64,000 bases of DNA from Serripes groenlandicus (lineage: Eukaryota > Mollusca > Bivalvia > Cardiida > Cardiidae). The notes below the pieces were generated by a model. It worked only from the letters and a program-made list of their open reading frames with translations. It was not told the origin of the DNA and searched no databases. Position numbers and translations under genes: made by a program. The stretch is taken from assembly GCA_031761405.1 (NCBI GenBank), contig JASEVX010000114.1, positions 554,098-618,097 on the forward strand, read 5' to 3'. Positions 1-9,546 of this stretch are shown one piece after another; positions within the stretch are counted from its first letter, which is position 1; the number at the start of each line of letters is the position of its first letter.

Positions 1-478
1 AGAAAGGTATTACATGTAATTATATTCCAAATATGGAAGCCCTAACACAAGTACTTATTTAGAAAAATTAGAAAATTAAATGAAAAAGCCAACTTGCCCT
101 AAAACTTTAACCACCCAAAAGCATGTGTTTTACCACAAACAGAAGGTCACACTCAGCATCTTCAGCATATAATATGAAGAAATGTATTAAATGTAATTAT
201 TTTCCAAATATGAAAGCCCTAGCACAAGTACTTATTCAGAAAAAGTTAAAAAAATAAAATAAAATCCTACTTGCCCAAAAACTTTAACCACCAAAAATCA
301 TGTTTTTTACCCCAAAAAGAAGGTCACACGTCACACTCAGCATCTTCAGCATTCAATGTGAAGAGAGGTTTAAGATGTAACTATATTCTAAATATTAAAG
401 CCCTAGCACAAATTCTTATAGAGAAAAATTAAAAAATTAAATGAAAATGCCAACTTGCCCTAAAACTAAGGGAAAAAT
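1..478. repeat. Tandem repeat, ~178-bp unit, about 2.6 copies
   Basis: Three successive units share a core with TGTAATTAT, CCAAATATG and AAGCCCTAGCACAAGTACTT. They start near positions 6, 183 and 366, and a shared GAAGGTCACACTCAGCATCTT block precedes each new unit. The units differ by scattered substitutions and a short internal duplication of CACACGT near 325. The array is cut by the window start, so the copy number is a minimum. No coding potential is seen. Confidence 0.8.
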
Positions 479-841
479 GTGTTACAAACTTCAAATTACT
501 CTTTAAATCTTCTAATCGTGTTGGTAAATGATAATTTACAAAAACAACAATTCAAATGTATCACACTCACTCCAATTAGTTGTATTATCAAAACAAACAC
601 CGAATATAAATAATAAGTCATAATCTTATAAGTTCTGCCTTTATTAGACATCAAACTTTTTTTTAAAGAAACAAAGCGTCCTTTAATTGTCAATTATTCG
701 ATTAACACTACACAAACAAACGATCATCAATAAAATCGCAGTTATGTAAACACTGGCCGATCAAGGTGTGAATAACTAACCTCTCATGTCAGATACGTGT
801 GACAAATTGAAAAGAACAAAAGGTGAAACACAACTGTGTAT
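479..841. other. AT-rich stretch with no recognised gene
   Basis: Nothing here resembles a known domain. One short open frame on the minus strand (496-693) has no recognisable motif. The stretch lies directly left of a hAT-like terminus and may be the interior of that element, which would start before the window. Confidence 0.4.
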
Positions 842-945
842 ATACTTTATCTTTTCTTCCGAGTACTCGGTTACCGAAATTACTAACCGGTTAATCGGAA
901 AACATACGGTTAACCGGGTAACCGATTAATCGTTGCCATCCCTAA
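842..945. mobile_element. Right terminus of a hAT-like element
   Basis: The stretch is rich in ACCGGTTAATCGG and GGTTAACCGGGTAACCG palindromes and ends in GTTGCCATCCCTA. The complement, TAGGGATGGCAAC, resembles hAT termini and matches the style of the fully delimited hAT element at 13169-14807 (TAGGGACTGG). No matching left end is visible, so its partner probably lies before the window. Confidence 0.5.
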
Positions 946-2130
946 TATTTACATTATGCATAATAAGTTCATATGCGTCATATCACAGTGAATGGATTCA
1001 AATATAGAAAAGGTTCTGTATGCGATTTTAAGCAACACACATTTATTAAACCAGCCCTATCCGACTAATTTGCGAACATTGTGGTTCCAGATTAGACTGC
1101 CTGGATGCGCGGACTGATATGGATCTTCACTGATCGCAAATTTGCTACTTTTGGTTTTCGCGGAGCGTTGTCAAATTGTGTATACATGTAATATTGTCTG
1201 TTCAGTTGGTAACGACGAGTGTTACTTGTATCAATCAAGGGGTCGGTCGTGAGCTCGATCCCCGGCTAGGTCATTGTTTCTTTTTGGTGATTGACAAATT
1301 AAAAGTATTTGCGAAAGTCATCATTATTCTTCCGCAAATGGTCTAAAACTAATATATGTGGGAAGGTTGCTAACTTCCAGGGAAGAATGTAATGCTGAGT
1401 CCTGGTGCGACAAAAATGGGATATATATAAGTTAGGTGAACAAAACCCTGTTAAAGACGGCGTTCAATACAAATGTTTCAAATTGAGTCTCAATGTTAAT
1501 AGGCATAAACTCTCTGTCAAGTTTAGTTTCAGCCCAGATGACCTAATTATCTCGAGCGTATGCATATTTTTGCATACATGTTTTTAAAGTCGTCTGCTGC
1601 ATATTTCTTGCATCGGGGTTAGGGCTACATTGTAATAGTTCAGCACTTTTGTTCCGTGATGTTTTCAAACTCTGGGTGCTGTATAAGTATATAAATATGT
1701 GTGTTTCTAGGGCAGGATTAAGTGATATGCGGTCATTATGTCATTTCATTTTCAGAAAACATTTAAAGTATGCTTACCATCTGGTCAAAGTTAAGTTACA
1801 TCTATGTATCTGTAATGTCTTTCATTCAGATGAATTTAAATATTTTGGCAGCTTTGAATCAGACATCCTTGACTGAAATGAAAAGTCCATGGATCGTGAT
1901 AGTGAAAACCTGTCTGTAACTCAGGAAGGTTATCAGTTACAAAATGAAAGTGATATTTGAAACATAACATGATCTCTGCCTCTGACGGCACCATAGTCCG
2001 TTATACATGTATGTAAAAGAAACGCGTTAATAATTAATTTCAAATTACCGTATACACAATTAATACTTAAGCGACAAGTAACGTTATTCGTTGATTTTCA
2101 TAATAATGCTCATCTTGTGCTGATATAGAT
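945..2130 (+). repeat. Repeat family A, copy A1 (first part)
   Basis: This region aligns over most of its length with 9960-11560, 21640-22750 and 40640-42060. Landmarks in order are a single 91-bp minisatellite unit (about 985-1060), a segment with GCGGACTGATATGGA, a tRNA-like block (about 1196-1282), a TATATATAAG motif, and GAAAACCTGTCTGTAACTCA. A 60-codon frame at 1405-1587 recurs in other copies, but it follows repeat identity and shows no domain. I see no gene here. Confidence 0.85.
1196..1282 (+). repeat. tRNA-like block of family A (SINE-type head)
   Basis: TGTTCAGTTGGTAACG resembles a tRNA A box. GAGCTCGATCCCC, about 50 bases downstream, resembles a B box. The block recurs in other family A copies at about 10376-10460, 21888-21975, 41225-41305 and, more diverged, 23640-23725. 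No acceptor stem closes, so it is not a functional tRNA. It suggests that family A contains a tRNA-derived Pol III retroposon. Confidence 0.45.
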
Positions 2131-2156
2131 GTATGCGATTTCAGAATAATATATTA

Positions 2157-2371
2157 GCCTCCGCGTAATGTATCGACCCAGATCAGCCTGCACAGTCCGC
2201 GCAGACTTATCCGGGCCGACACATTCCGTCTCCGGGGGGTTAGATGCATAGAGTAATGATTCATGTAACAGAACATCCACAGGAGGCGAAACGTTTCTAT
2301 CCGGGTAAGCCTGTGCTGCATGCTTACGCTTATCCTGGTCCACAATGTTGGTTTTCTCGCGGGACGCCATA
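2157..2371. mobile_element. TA-type MITE, left end lost
   Basis: The body matches the complete MITE at 8574-8821 (shared blocks TATCGACCCAGATCAGCCTG and ATCCACAGGAGGCGAAA) and ends in TTTTCTCGCGGGACG. The left inverted repeat is missing or mutated beyond recognition. It sits inside family A copy A1. Confidence 0.7.
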
Positions 2372-2825
2372 TATGTCGGAAGGAAGCAAACTTCCTGGGA
2401 AGAATGTAGTACGGAGTACTAGTGCGAAAAAGACGGGATATACATGTATATGTTAATTGAGCAAAAACCAGTTAAAGACACCAAGGCATCAAGTTAAGTC
2501 ACAATGTTAAACCGATCAACTCTCCGTCACGTTTAAGTTTAGCCCAGATAACCTTGTTTACTCTAGTGTAATGGCCCAGTTGCAGGCTTAACCCTTCCAC
2601 ACATTCAAACGCTTGGTGGACCTACGCCTCCGCAGCAAACGACTTTTGAATCATTGCGACAAAAGGAGAAAGTGTGGCAGATTTGAATCAGACACCCTCG
2701 ACTGAAATGAAAAGTCAATGGATCTTGATAGTGAAAACCTGTCTGTAACTCAGCAAGGTTATCAGTAACAAAAGGAACATGATATTTGAAACATAACGTG
2801 ATCTCTGCTGCTATCGACAGCACCA
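2372..2825 (+). repeat. Family A sequence, partial second copy
   Basis: Bases 2385-2530 repeat the family A segment around CTTCCTGGGAAGAATGTAGT, and 2680-2825 repeat the GAAAACCTGTCTGTAACTCAG segment. The sequence then stops abruptly at CGACAGCACCA, where the EnSpm-like element begins. Copy A2 at 11545 runs through this point without interruption. Confidence 0.75.
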
Positions 2826-3079
2826 CCCTTCTCAAATAAGTGTGTAAAATGCGCATTAAATGCGTATTTAATCTGCATTAAACGCTGCGGTATTGGCACC
2901 GTATTTTAAGCGAGTTTTTTCTTACCGAATGCATTAAAAGTGAATTAAATTAACAAAAAATGCGCATTTTAAGTGTATTTTCCTGCAAAAAAGCGTATTA
3001 ATTCACTTGAGTGTATTTTAACTGTATTAAAAGCGCATTTATTTGGGAAAAATTCACTTAAAATGCACTCAAAGTGAAT

Positions 3080-3465
3080 TAATTCACTTAAGCGTATTTT
3101 AAGTGTACTTTAACTGTGTTAAAAGCGAATGTTTTGAAGAAGAAAAATACACTTAAAACACACTTCAAGCGAATTAATTCACTTGAGCGTATATTAAGTG
3201 TTCTTTAACTGTGTTGAAAATGAATTTTTTTTAAGAAGAAAAATACGCTTTTAACGCACTTCAAGCGTATTAATTCACTTAAGCGTATTTTAAGTGTACT
3301 TTAACTGTGTTGAAAGTGAATTTTTTAAGAAGAAAAATACGCTTTCAACGCACTTCAAGCGAATTAATTCACTTCTAGCGTATTTTAACTGCATCTTAAG
3401 CGCATTATTTTTTCATTTTAAGCCAGAAAAGTACACTTAAAATACGCTTTAAACGCCGAAAAAAT
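3080..3465. repeat. ~95-bp subterminal tandem repeat of the EnSpm-like element
   Basis: Units start with AATTCACTTAAGCGTATTTT near 3080, 3174, 3272 and 3364. Each unit is internally palindromic: a forward half (AAGCGTATTTTAAGTGTACT) is followed by its reversed counterpart (AATACGCTTTCAACGCACTT). Related but less regular units fill the rest of both arms. Such repeats are binding sites for the transposase or accessory protein in plant EnSpm elements. That role is only inferred here. Confidence 0.8.
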
Positions 3466-3669
3466 GCTATTAAAATGCAGGAAAAATCGCTGAAATGCAG
3501 TAAAAATCACTAAAAAGGAAAAAGCCCAGTACTTTTTCTATACGATCTGTCCATGCAAAACAGGGCATAAATAAAATAATGAAACAAATAGATATTTTAT
3601 TTAAAATCTTATATACGACAAAAAAATGTCAACAATGCTTCATTTCTTTATTACATTATTTATATATAT

Positions 3670-4272
3670 CCCTGGAAAAACTTGTCAGCACATTTTTCAT
3701 TGGCAGCTATGTCACTAATGGTAAATGCTAATTTTTGAAGAGACTGCTACAAAACCAGTATCGCTTACATTCTTCTTGTTTAACTCAGAATGAACTTTTG
3801 CCAGTTCTTCAAAGTGCGCTTTGGTCAGATCATTAATTTTTTAGCAGTCTCTTATGCCACTCTTTTAAAACCGAGGCTGACAATTTCACCGGTGTCCAGG
3901 GTGAGGGAATTAAGCGTCCAAAATCTTTTTTTTCTGCCGAGAGGTGACGTCCCTGCTTAATCCCAAATACTCAGAAGTTTGGATTCTGTCTGCTATGTAG
4001 CTCTTGACTAAGAAGTGGCCCTCATCAACAATATTTTGAACCGATGAAGAAGTTGAAAAATCATATTTATGAATATCACATTGGAATAGGTGTTTCGCTA
4101 CAATCTGTATGGCCGATGGGATCTTATCAACTGCTACCTCAAGTCCAAATAAATCAATAACACACAGCAAAAGATCATTAGAAAAAATTCCTCTGTCATC
4201 TTTCAAATTTGACCTTATGGCATCATCATTCAATGCTTCAATGTTTGAAATTATAACACCATCATCTTTCAT
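3670..4272 (-). pseudogene. Broken transposon-borne protein, family not assigned
   Basis: A 120-codon minus-strand frame (4272-3910) begins with Met and reads into SRDVTSRQKKKILDA, then stops. After a frame change the same strand continues with LDTGEIVSLGF, RVA, an in-frame stop, ETAKK and, further on, DIAANEKCADKFFQG down to about 3670. The motif order (SRD-T-RQKKKILD, then TGE-SLGF-RVA-ETA, then AANEK) resembles uncharacterised multicopy proteins I recall from cnidarians and molluscs, which are probably transposon proteins. At least two disruptions are visible. It lies inside the EnSpm-like element on the strand opposite the TNP2-like fragment, so it may be a second element gene or an older nested insertion. 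The function is not known. Confidence 0.5.
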
Positions 4273-5933
4273 CTTCGCGTCATTCTTGATGCATTCTTTT
4301 GGGATTGAACATCTTTACAGGATGGACTGGGCCGATTCAGAGGTGATCATGTCTCGTGTTGGCTGGATACCATTATAAACCAGTCATCATGTCATAAGTC
4401 TGAAATATGTACATGATTCATAACATTATGAAAATAAATGAAAAAGTAAATGTGTGTCTTTGATTTTCATTCCAAGAATTCAGTAGGTTATACTTTATCT
4501 ATAGCAATTATAGCCAATTAAGAATAAACCCATTGCAACATGTGACAGATCTGCACCAGTGACTTTGAAAACATTTTGGTCAAATTAAGGAAAATCTCTT
4601 TATTGAGGAGTGTTATAATTGAATATGGTTTGCAGAAAAAATCCCCCTTTGTCACAATGTTTTAAATAAAATCTGCTGCAGATGTTGCAATAAGTTATTA
4701 AGTTTGAAGAAAGATCCTCTTTTTCCACAATGTCTTAAAAAATTGTTTGCAAATGTGTCTACGGGTGGGTAAGGTTATAATTTTATATCATGTCAAATGA
4801 TTAAAAAATCTCTAATATAAGAGAAAATATAATTATTGTATAAGTTTTGAAAAAAGCCTCCTTTTCCACAATGTTTTCAAAAAATCAGTTCTGTGGTAGA
4901 TATCTTTGCATGTGGGAAAGGGTTCATCTTATTAATTAATATAATGTCAAATCATTGAAAATACGCATAATATTTATAATGTGTCACGTCCATCACGAAA
5001 ATGTATGATGACAACAACATTGCTACATTTGTCTTATCCGAAAATGTGACTGTCCGAAATCAATTCCAGTTGGCAATTTCAAAATAAAAAAATTGTCTTC
5101 GTTTTAAACAATAACTAGCATCTAAATAAGTGTGCAATGCAATGACAAGATTATATGTGTTTCATTTCTAAAACTGTTTAGAAACTCGCACGTAAGCGAA
5201 TATTTTCACCAATGTTATTGTTTTCTTATGAAAATTTACGTAATCGTGACCCTTTGTTTAGGGTTTAACGAATTTAAGTATAATGTTTGAATAACAAATA
5301 TTAATGGGTTTATTTCATAAAATCATATTAATTATCTGATTATTCATCAAAATATTAATCAAGACTGTGTATTAGCGCTGATTTCGGAGTTTGTAATGTG
5401 TTTTCTACAGCGAGGTAATATTGACAAAATGGCGTCGTATATTGACCTCCGAGTCATGCTCGAAAAGCTCGACATTTGAACTTTAAATGTGCATGCTATC
5501 GTTGTTTGTGGACGGATTTTGTTTATTCTTACATCAAATTAAAGTTATTGATTTAAAGTTTTCAAATGTATTGAATCGTAAATAAATACTTACTAGATGC
5601 GGAACACCATGCTCTTAACTTTACGTGCCGATATTTTCATAAATAATGGCGACTGGAAAATGATTAAAAAATCAACAGGAAGTTAAATATTTGACCTGAT
5701 TGGATCACGTGATCTCATTAATATGCAAATCAATCATGTGATCGCATTTATTTTTAAACTGACCCATATGTTGAAATGCGACTCTACAGGTGGATCGAAA
5801 AATACCTGTAAATCAAACTTCGAACTACGATTGTCAATTTATTCCTGAAAAGATTGTTATGATTCATGCATCAATAAAACCAGAATTCAATTTTCTTTAT
5901 AAATTATATTCTGGGCCTGAATACTTCAGGGAC
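4273..5933. other. Interior of EnSpm-like element, no gene seen
   Basis: This AT-rich stretch shows no domain. Several CTCCTTTTTCCACAATGTTTT-like echoes (around 4640, 4720 and 4855) resemble internal parts of the TTAA-type MITE family, so diverged repeats contribute to it. Confidence 0.5.
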
Positions 5934-6163
5934 AATCCCTTTCCCTCATATAGACGCTTTCTGAAGCCTCTGCAGCAGACGGATTTTTGAAAACATAGTG
6001 AGAAAAGAAGAGATTGCACAGAACGTGCAATTTCTCCTTTTGCCACAATGTTTACCACTTTTTCTCACAGGTTATCCATTAAATTATGGAGATTTTCTAT
6101 GTTTTGACAAAATGCGTTCGAAGTCGTCTGCTACAGAATTGTTGTATGCGGGAAAGGGCTTTA
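5934..6163. mobile_element. TTAA-type MITE nested in the EnSpm-like element
   Basis: The ends are AATCCCTTTCCCTCATA and TGTATGCGGGAAAGGGCTT. Inside them are inverted CTGCAGCAGACG and CGTCTGCTACAG blocks, then inverted TTGAAAACAT-like blocks, and a central palindrome around TGCACAGAACGTGCA. The outer TTAA of the family is mutated here. There is no coding sequence. Confidence 0.75.
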
Positions 6164-6250
6164 TTACATGTAATATAGTGTCCCTGATACTTTCAACATT
6201 TAAAAAGACCAAAGTGCTACTTTGCATCCACTTCTGTTGGTTCGCAGGTC

Positions 6251-6433
6251 ATGGAGGTGCTAAAAAGAGGCAAGAATATTGGAATCGGACACATTCCTCT
6301 CACCATGAACACTGATGGAGTTCCACTTTACAATTCCTCATCAGTCAGCCTGTGGCCAGTGTTTTTAGAAATTAATGAACTGCCCCATTCAGAAAGGTTT
6401 CTGATTCAGAATATGAGTATATGGGGACTCTGA
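6251..6433 (+). pseudogene. TNP2/Transposase_21-like transposase fragment
   Basis: The 60-codon frame contains LTMNTDGVPLYNSSSVSLWP and then FLEINELPHSERF, followed by a short conserved tail. The pattern NTDG-P-SS-S-WP-INELP-R is one I associate with animal EnSpm-type transposases, whose aspartate-bearing core starts near NTDG. Only this segment of a protein that is normally many hundreds of residues long survives. Sequence on either side has stops in all frames. It lies near the right arm of the 2826-7114 element, which agrees with that element's class. The identification is by recalled motif, not by a search. Confidence 0.6.
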
Positions 6434-7114
6434 CAGGGTTGTTTAAAACAATAAAACAAATATTTATGGTGAATCAATCAATTTAAAGGTCATATATTCA
6501 TTTATACGGTAGAATTTTAAAGAGAAAAAAAGGAAATTATATGGCTTCTTTAACTTTAAAAAAAAAAAAAAATGAGATAAGATTCGCTTCTTTACAAAAA
6601 GACCCACTTAAAATGCACTTATTGATTAACAAAAAAAAATAAAAATAAAAGATTCGCTTCTTTACAAAAAGATACACTTAAAATGCACTTATTGATTACC
6701 AAAAAAATTAATAAATAAAAGATTCACTTCTTTACAAAAAGATACGCTTAAAATGCACTTTGTTATATTCAGAAAATGAAAAAGATACGCTTTTTTAACA
6801 AAAGATTCACTTTTAACGCACTCTTCTTCATAAAAAATTCACTTCAGTGAAAAAGATTCGCTTATATTGTCAAAATAATACACTTAAAATGCACTTCTAT
6901 TCAGAAAAAATACGGTTAAAACGCACTTCAATTGAAAAAGACGCGCTTAAAATACACTTATGCAGAAAAAATGCGCTTAAAATGCACTTCATTTGGAAAA
7001 GATGCAGAAAAAATTCGCTTTTTACAACAAGCGCAGGAAAAATACGCTTTTTATTGCTTTTTAAGCGCATTTTAAGTGCACTTTGGTAAAAAGTGTATTT
7101 TTTTTAGAGAAGGG

Positions 7115-7310
7115 CATAGTCCATTATACATGTATATGAAATATAAGCGTTTATAATTAATTTCAAATTACTGTATACTCAAATAATAGTTAAACGGCAA
7201 GAAACGTTATTCGTTGATTTAAATGATATTGTTCACCTTGTGCTCAGTAGCTTTCTCTATCCTTTATCAATATATACATATATATGTCATTGTAGCAACA
7301 GTTAATCATG
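7115..7310 (+). repeat. Family A, continuation of copy A1 after the EnSpm-like insertion
   Basis: The sequence resumes at CATAGTCCATTATACATGTA and matches 11550-11755, including AAACGGCAAGAAACGTTATTC. It ends at a SINE insertion. Confidence 0.85.
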
Positions 7311-7324
7311 AGTTATAATGCTCA

Positions 7325-7617
7325 TTGATTGATTGGGGTTTAACGCCGTTTTTTAACAATTTCTCAGTCATATCACGGCGGCCAGTTCACCTACTCATGT
7401 GTTTCCTGGTTTTCTCACGCCAGTACTCCACACAGCAATCTTCCCAAGCAACTGGCTGCTTTTCCACATAGACTTAGCCCATTGGTTGAAGACGAATGAC
7501 GCATGTCGTAATGACTTTTGTCAAACGTCGAAAAGAAGTTGGCCGAGCCGGGATTCGAACTCACAACGCCTGGATAATCAGCCCGCGTCGTTACCGACTG
7601 AGCTACCGGGACTCGGT
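7325..7617 (-). mobile_element. tRNA-derived SINE, complete, with 14-bp target duplication
   Basis: On the minus strand the element starts with a tRNA-like head (7617-7542) that has A box TAGCTCAGTCGGTAACG and B box GAGTTCGAATCCC. It then has a conserved central body and ends in a (TCAA)n-type tail, seen as ATTGATTGATTGG on the plus strand. AGTTATAATGCTCA flanks it at 7311-7324 and 7618-7631. Copy A2 near 11757 carries the corresponding uninterrupted sequence. The internal A and B boxes would drive Pol III transcription. The target duplication shows LINE-mediated insertion. Confidence 0.9.
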
Positions 7618-7631
7618 AGTTATAATGCTCA

Positions 7632-8198
7632 ATTAAAGAATGCAATTCAATATATTTACTAAAATATCATTTAAATATAGTTTTAAGAAATATCATTTTA
7701 ATCTTAATTCAATGAATATAATTCAAATATTATTGCAATGCATATCATTTGGATATAATTTTCAATTTATACTATTTAAATCACAGGTAACGATCATTAG
7801 ATGTTTTTTATTAGTTTATTTATACTTCAAAAGAATAAATCTAAAATTTCCCAACGCGTGTTATGCCTCTGTAGGATGCTTTCTTTTAAAGTAATGAACT
7901 TATTATGAAAAAATTAAAGAAAATAAGCATAATTCAAGTGCAGTTATCCAATTCTTCATTTCTTCTCTCTTTGAACACTTTCCCATAGACGAAGAATATC
8001 TAGCAATGTAAGCAACATGAAAACAAATCACTGTAATTCAAAGTAAGTTGTTTTCATACGCATTGAAACAAAGAGACAACAGGAGAAATGTATCATTTCT
8101 AGCGCGTTCTACTCTTGCCACATTGTTTCAAAGGCTGTCTGTTTTGTCTGCTGCAAATGGATCAACATGTGTTAGCATATGGGCAATGGTTAGCCCTG
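7632..8198. repeat. AT-rich part of family A with short internal repeats
   Basis: Variants of AAATATCATTTAAATATAG recur about every 30 bases. The stretch matches 11765-12439 and, less well, 22870-23130. A CTAGCGCGTTCTA segment is also shared with 12350. No gene is seen. Confidence 0.75.
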
Positions 8199-8400
8199 TT
8201 AACCCTTTCCCTCATATAGACGCTTTCTGACAGACAGCTTTTTGAAAACATATTGACAAAAGAAGAAATTGCTCCTTTTGCCACAATGTTTTCCATTTTT
8301 ATATATCAGGATATCTATTCAATTATACAGATTTATGATTTTTTGACAAAATATGTTAAAAGTCGTCTGCTGCAGAATTGTCGTATGTGGGAAACGAATC
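8199..8400. mobile_element. TTAA-type MITE
   Basis: The left end is TTAACCCTTTCCCTCATA. The right end has decayed after GTATGTGGGAAA. Part of the central palindrome is deleted compared with the complete copy at 12440-12669. Confidence 0.75.
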
Positions 8401-8573
8401 ACATGAACACAGCGTTGACCCTTCTAAAGCGTACGACTCTCAGAAATGATGTTGAAAAGGATGAACTACTCAAAACCAGCCATTTCTCATTGTCCCGCGA
8501 TGTTTACAACTGAAATGTCAAAATTATTCTTCCTAAAGAAGTACAATTTAATAAAACTATTAAATATCACATA

Positions 8574-8821
8574 TGAGCCGTCCCGCGAAAAAACCAACAT
8601 TATGGCCTCTGAGTAATATATCGACCCAGATCAGCCTGCGCAGTCCGTGCAGACTGATCCGGGCTGATACATTCCGTCTCAGGGGGTAGAGGTATAGCGT
8701 AGCGATTATCCACAGGAGGCGAAAAGTGTTGTCCGGGTAAGCCTGCGCGGCATACTGAGGCTGATCCGGGTCGATACTTTACGCAGAGTCCACAATGTTG
8801 GTTTTCTCGCGGGACGGCTCA
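8574..8821. mobile_element. TA-type MITE, complete
   Basis: About 35-bp inverted ends begin TGAGCCGTCCCGCGA and enclose a 248-bp element flanked by TA at 8572-8573 and 8822-8823. The interior holds further inverted pieces (GATCAGCCTGCGCAG and GCCTGCGCGGCATACT). A TA target is used by Tc1/mariner-type transposases, but no source transposase is identified. Related copies lie at 2157, 12841 and 23785. Confidence 0.85.
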
Positions 8822-8877
8822 TATGGTGATTTCTACAGATGTTGTCAAATTGCAAAAATCTACTCATATATTGACTC

Positions 8878-9061
8878 CTAACTATTCCCCCCACTCTCCA
8901 AATCTGCAACAATAAAAGTATACCCATTGAAAAGAGTAGACAACAATGTGTCAAAAAGAGAAACCGCTTACTATGAGTAATTCCTTCTTTGGTCATTGCT
9001 TTCAAAAGTCGATTGCTGCTTCAGAGGCTTCAGAAAGCACGTGTACGTTGGAAAGGGTTAA
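8878..9061. mobile_element. TTAA-type MITE, reverse orientation
   Basis: The right end, GTTGGAAAGGGTTAA, is intact. The left end (ACTATTCCCCCCACTCTCC) is diverged. The central palindrome has AAACCGCTTACTATGAG. Relative to 14811-15040 it has a small deletion after the left end. Confidence 0.7.
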
Positions 9062-9433
9062 ACAATAATTTACATTTGGATTACAAATGTAATAACGAAC
9101 TTACATATTACACAATATCATACAATAAAATCTAATTGATTTCCAGTTTTCTCTCAAAGATTTTAGATACCATGCTATCCATTCCATGTAATTTTCCAAA
9201 GTTCGGCACAAATCTGAAATAAAAAGTGTTCGTATCTTATGCAGAAGCTTTTTAAAACTGACAAGTCGTGAAATCATGGTTGGAAAAGAACAATTTATCA
9301 AATTCGCAATTACTACTTTTCGCACAAACGTCGCGCAAGCTAACCCGGCATATTAACGACTTTGAAAACATAGTGACAAAAACATGAAAAATCTCCATAA
9401 AAGATAGCTTAATTGTTAAATAAAGTTGAAAAC
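9062..9433. other. Block shared with 15041-15172; possible exon relic, minus strand
   Basis: Bases 9108-9247 are about 90% identical by eye to 15041-15172. On the minus strand both copies show CTTTTTATTTCAG, which resembles a splice acceptor, followed by a frame containing RTLENY and WYLKSLRE. The second copy has an in-frame TGA. This could be a decayed exon or chance. Bases 9248-9433 show nothing recognisable. Confidence 0.3.
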
Positions 9434-9546
9434 ATTGTGGCCAAAGAAGAAATTGCTTATCATGAGCAATTTCCCCTTTGGCCACAATGTTTTAAAAAGT
9501 CGTCTGCTGCTATTGCGTCAAGATGCTTCTGCAGGTGGGAAATGGT
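9434..9546. mobile_element. TTAA-type MITE fragment with a strong hairpin
   Basis: CATTGTGGCCAAAGAAGAAA pairs with TTTCCCCTTTGGCCACAATG around a short loop (about 9434-9489). It is followed by the usual GTCGTCTGCTGC and GGTGGGAAATGGTTAA end. It lies at the start of family A copy A2. The same fragment precedes copies A3 (19344-19425) and A4 (40103-40187), so this association predates the duplications. Confidence 0.7.

Larger units (their letters stand above)
2826..7114. mobile_element. EnSpm/CACTA-like DNA transposon with repetitive subterminal arms
   Basis: The ends are CCCTTCTC and GAGAAGGG, flanked on both sides by CA. Copy A2 (11530-11570) reads CAGCACCATAGTCC without interruption, which gives a direct empty site and a 2-bp target duplication. 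The left arm (about 2838-3530) and right arm (about 6560-7105) are inverted relative to each other and are built from variants of AAGTGTATTTTAAGCGCATTTTAA. Long arms of subterminal repeats are typical of EnSpm/CACTA elements. The interior has a TNP2-like transposase fragment (6251-6433) and a broken minus-strand frame (3670-4272), and a MITE has inserted at 5934-6163. The termini lack the classical CACTA, so the superfamily is inferred from the transposase fragment and the arm structure. The copy is not autonomous. Confidence 0.7.

Noticed and set aside
7542..7619. Functional tRNA gene on the minus strand
   Set aside because: A and B boxes are good, but the region is joined to a SINE body with a tail and target duplication, and the stems do not pair cleanly. 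It is the SINE head.
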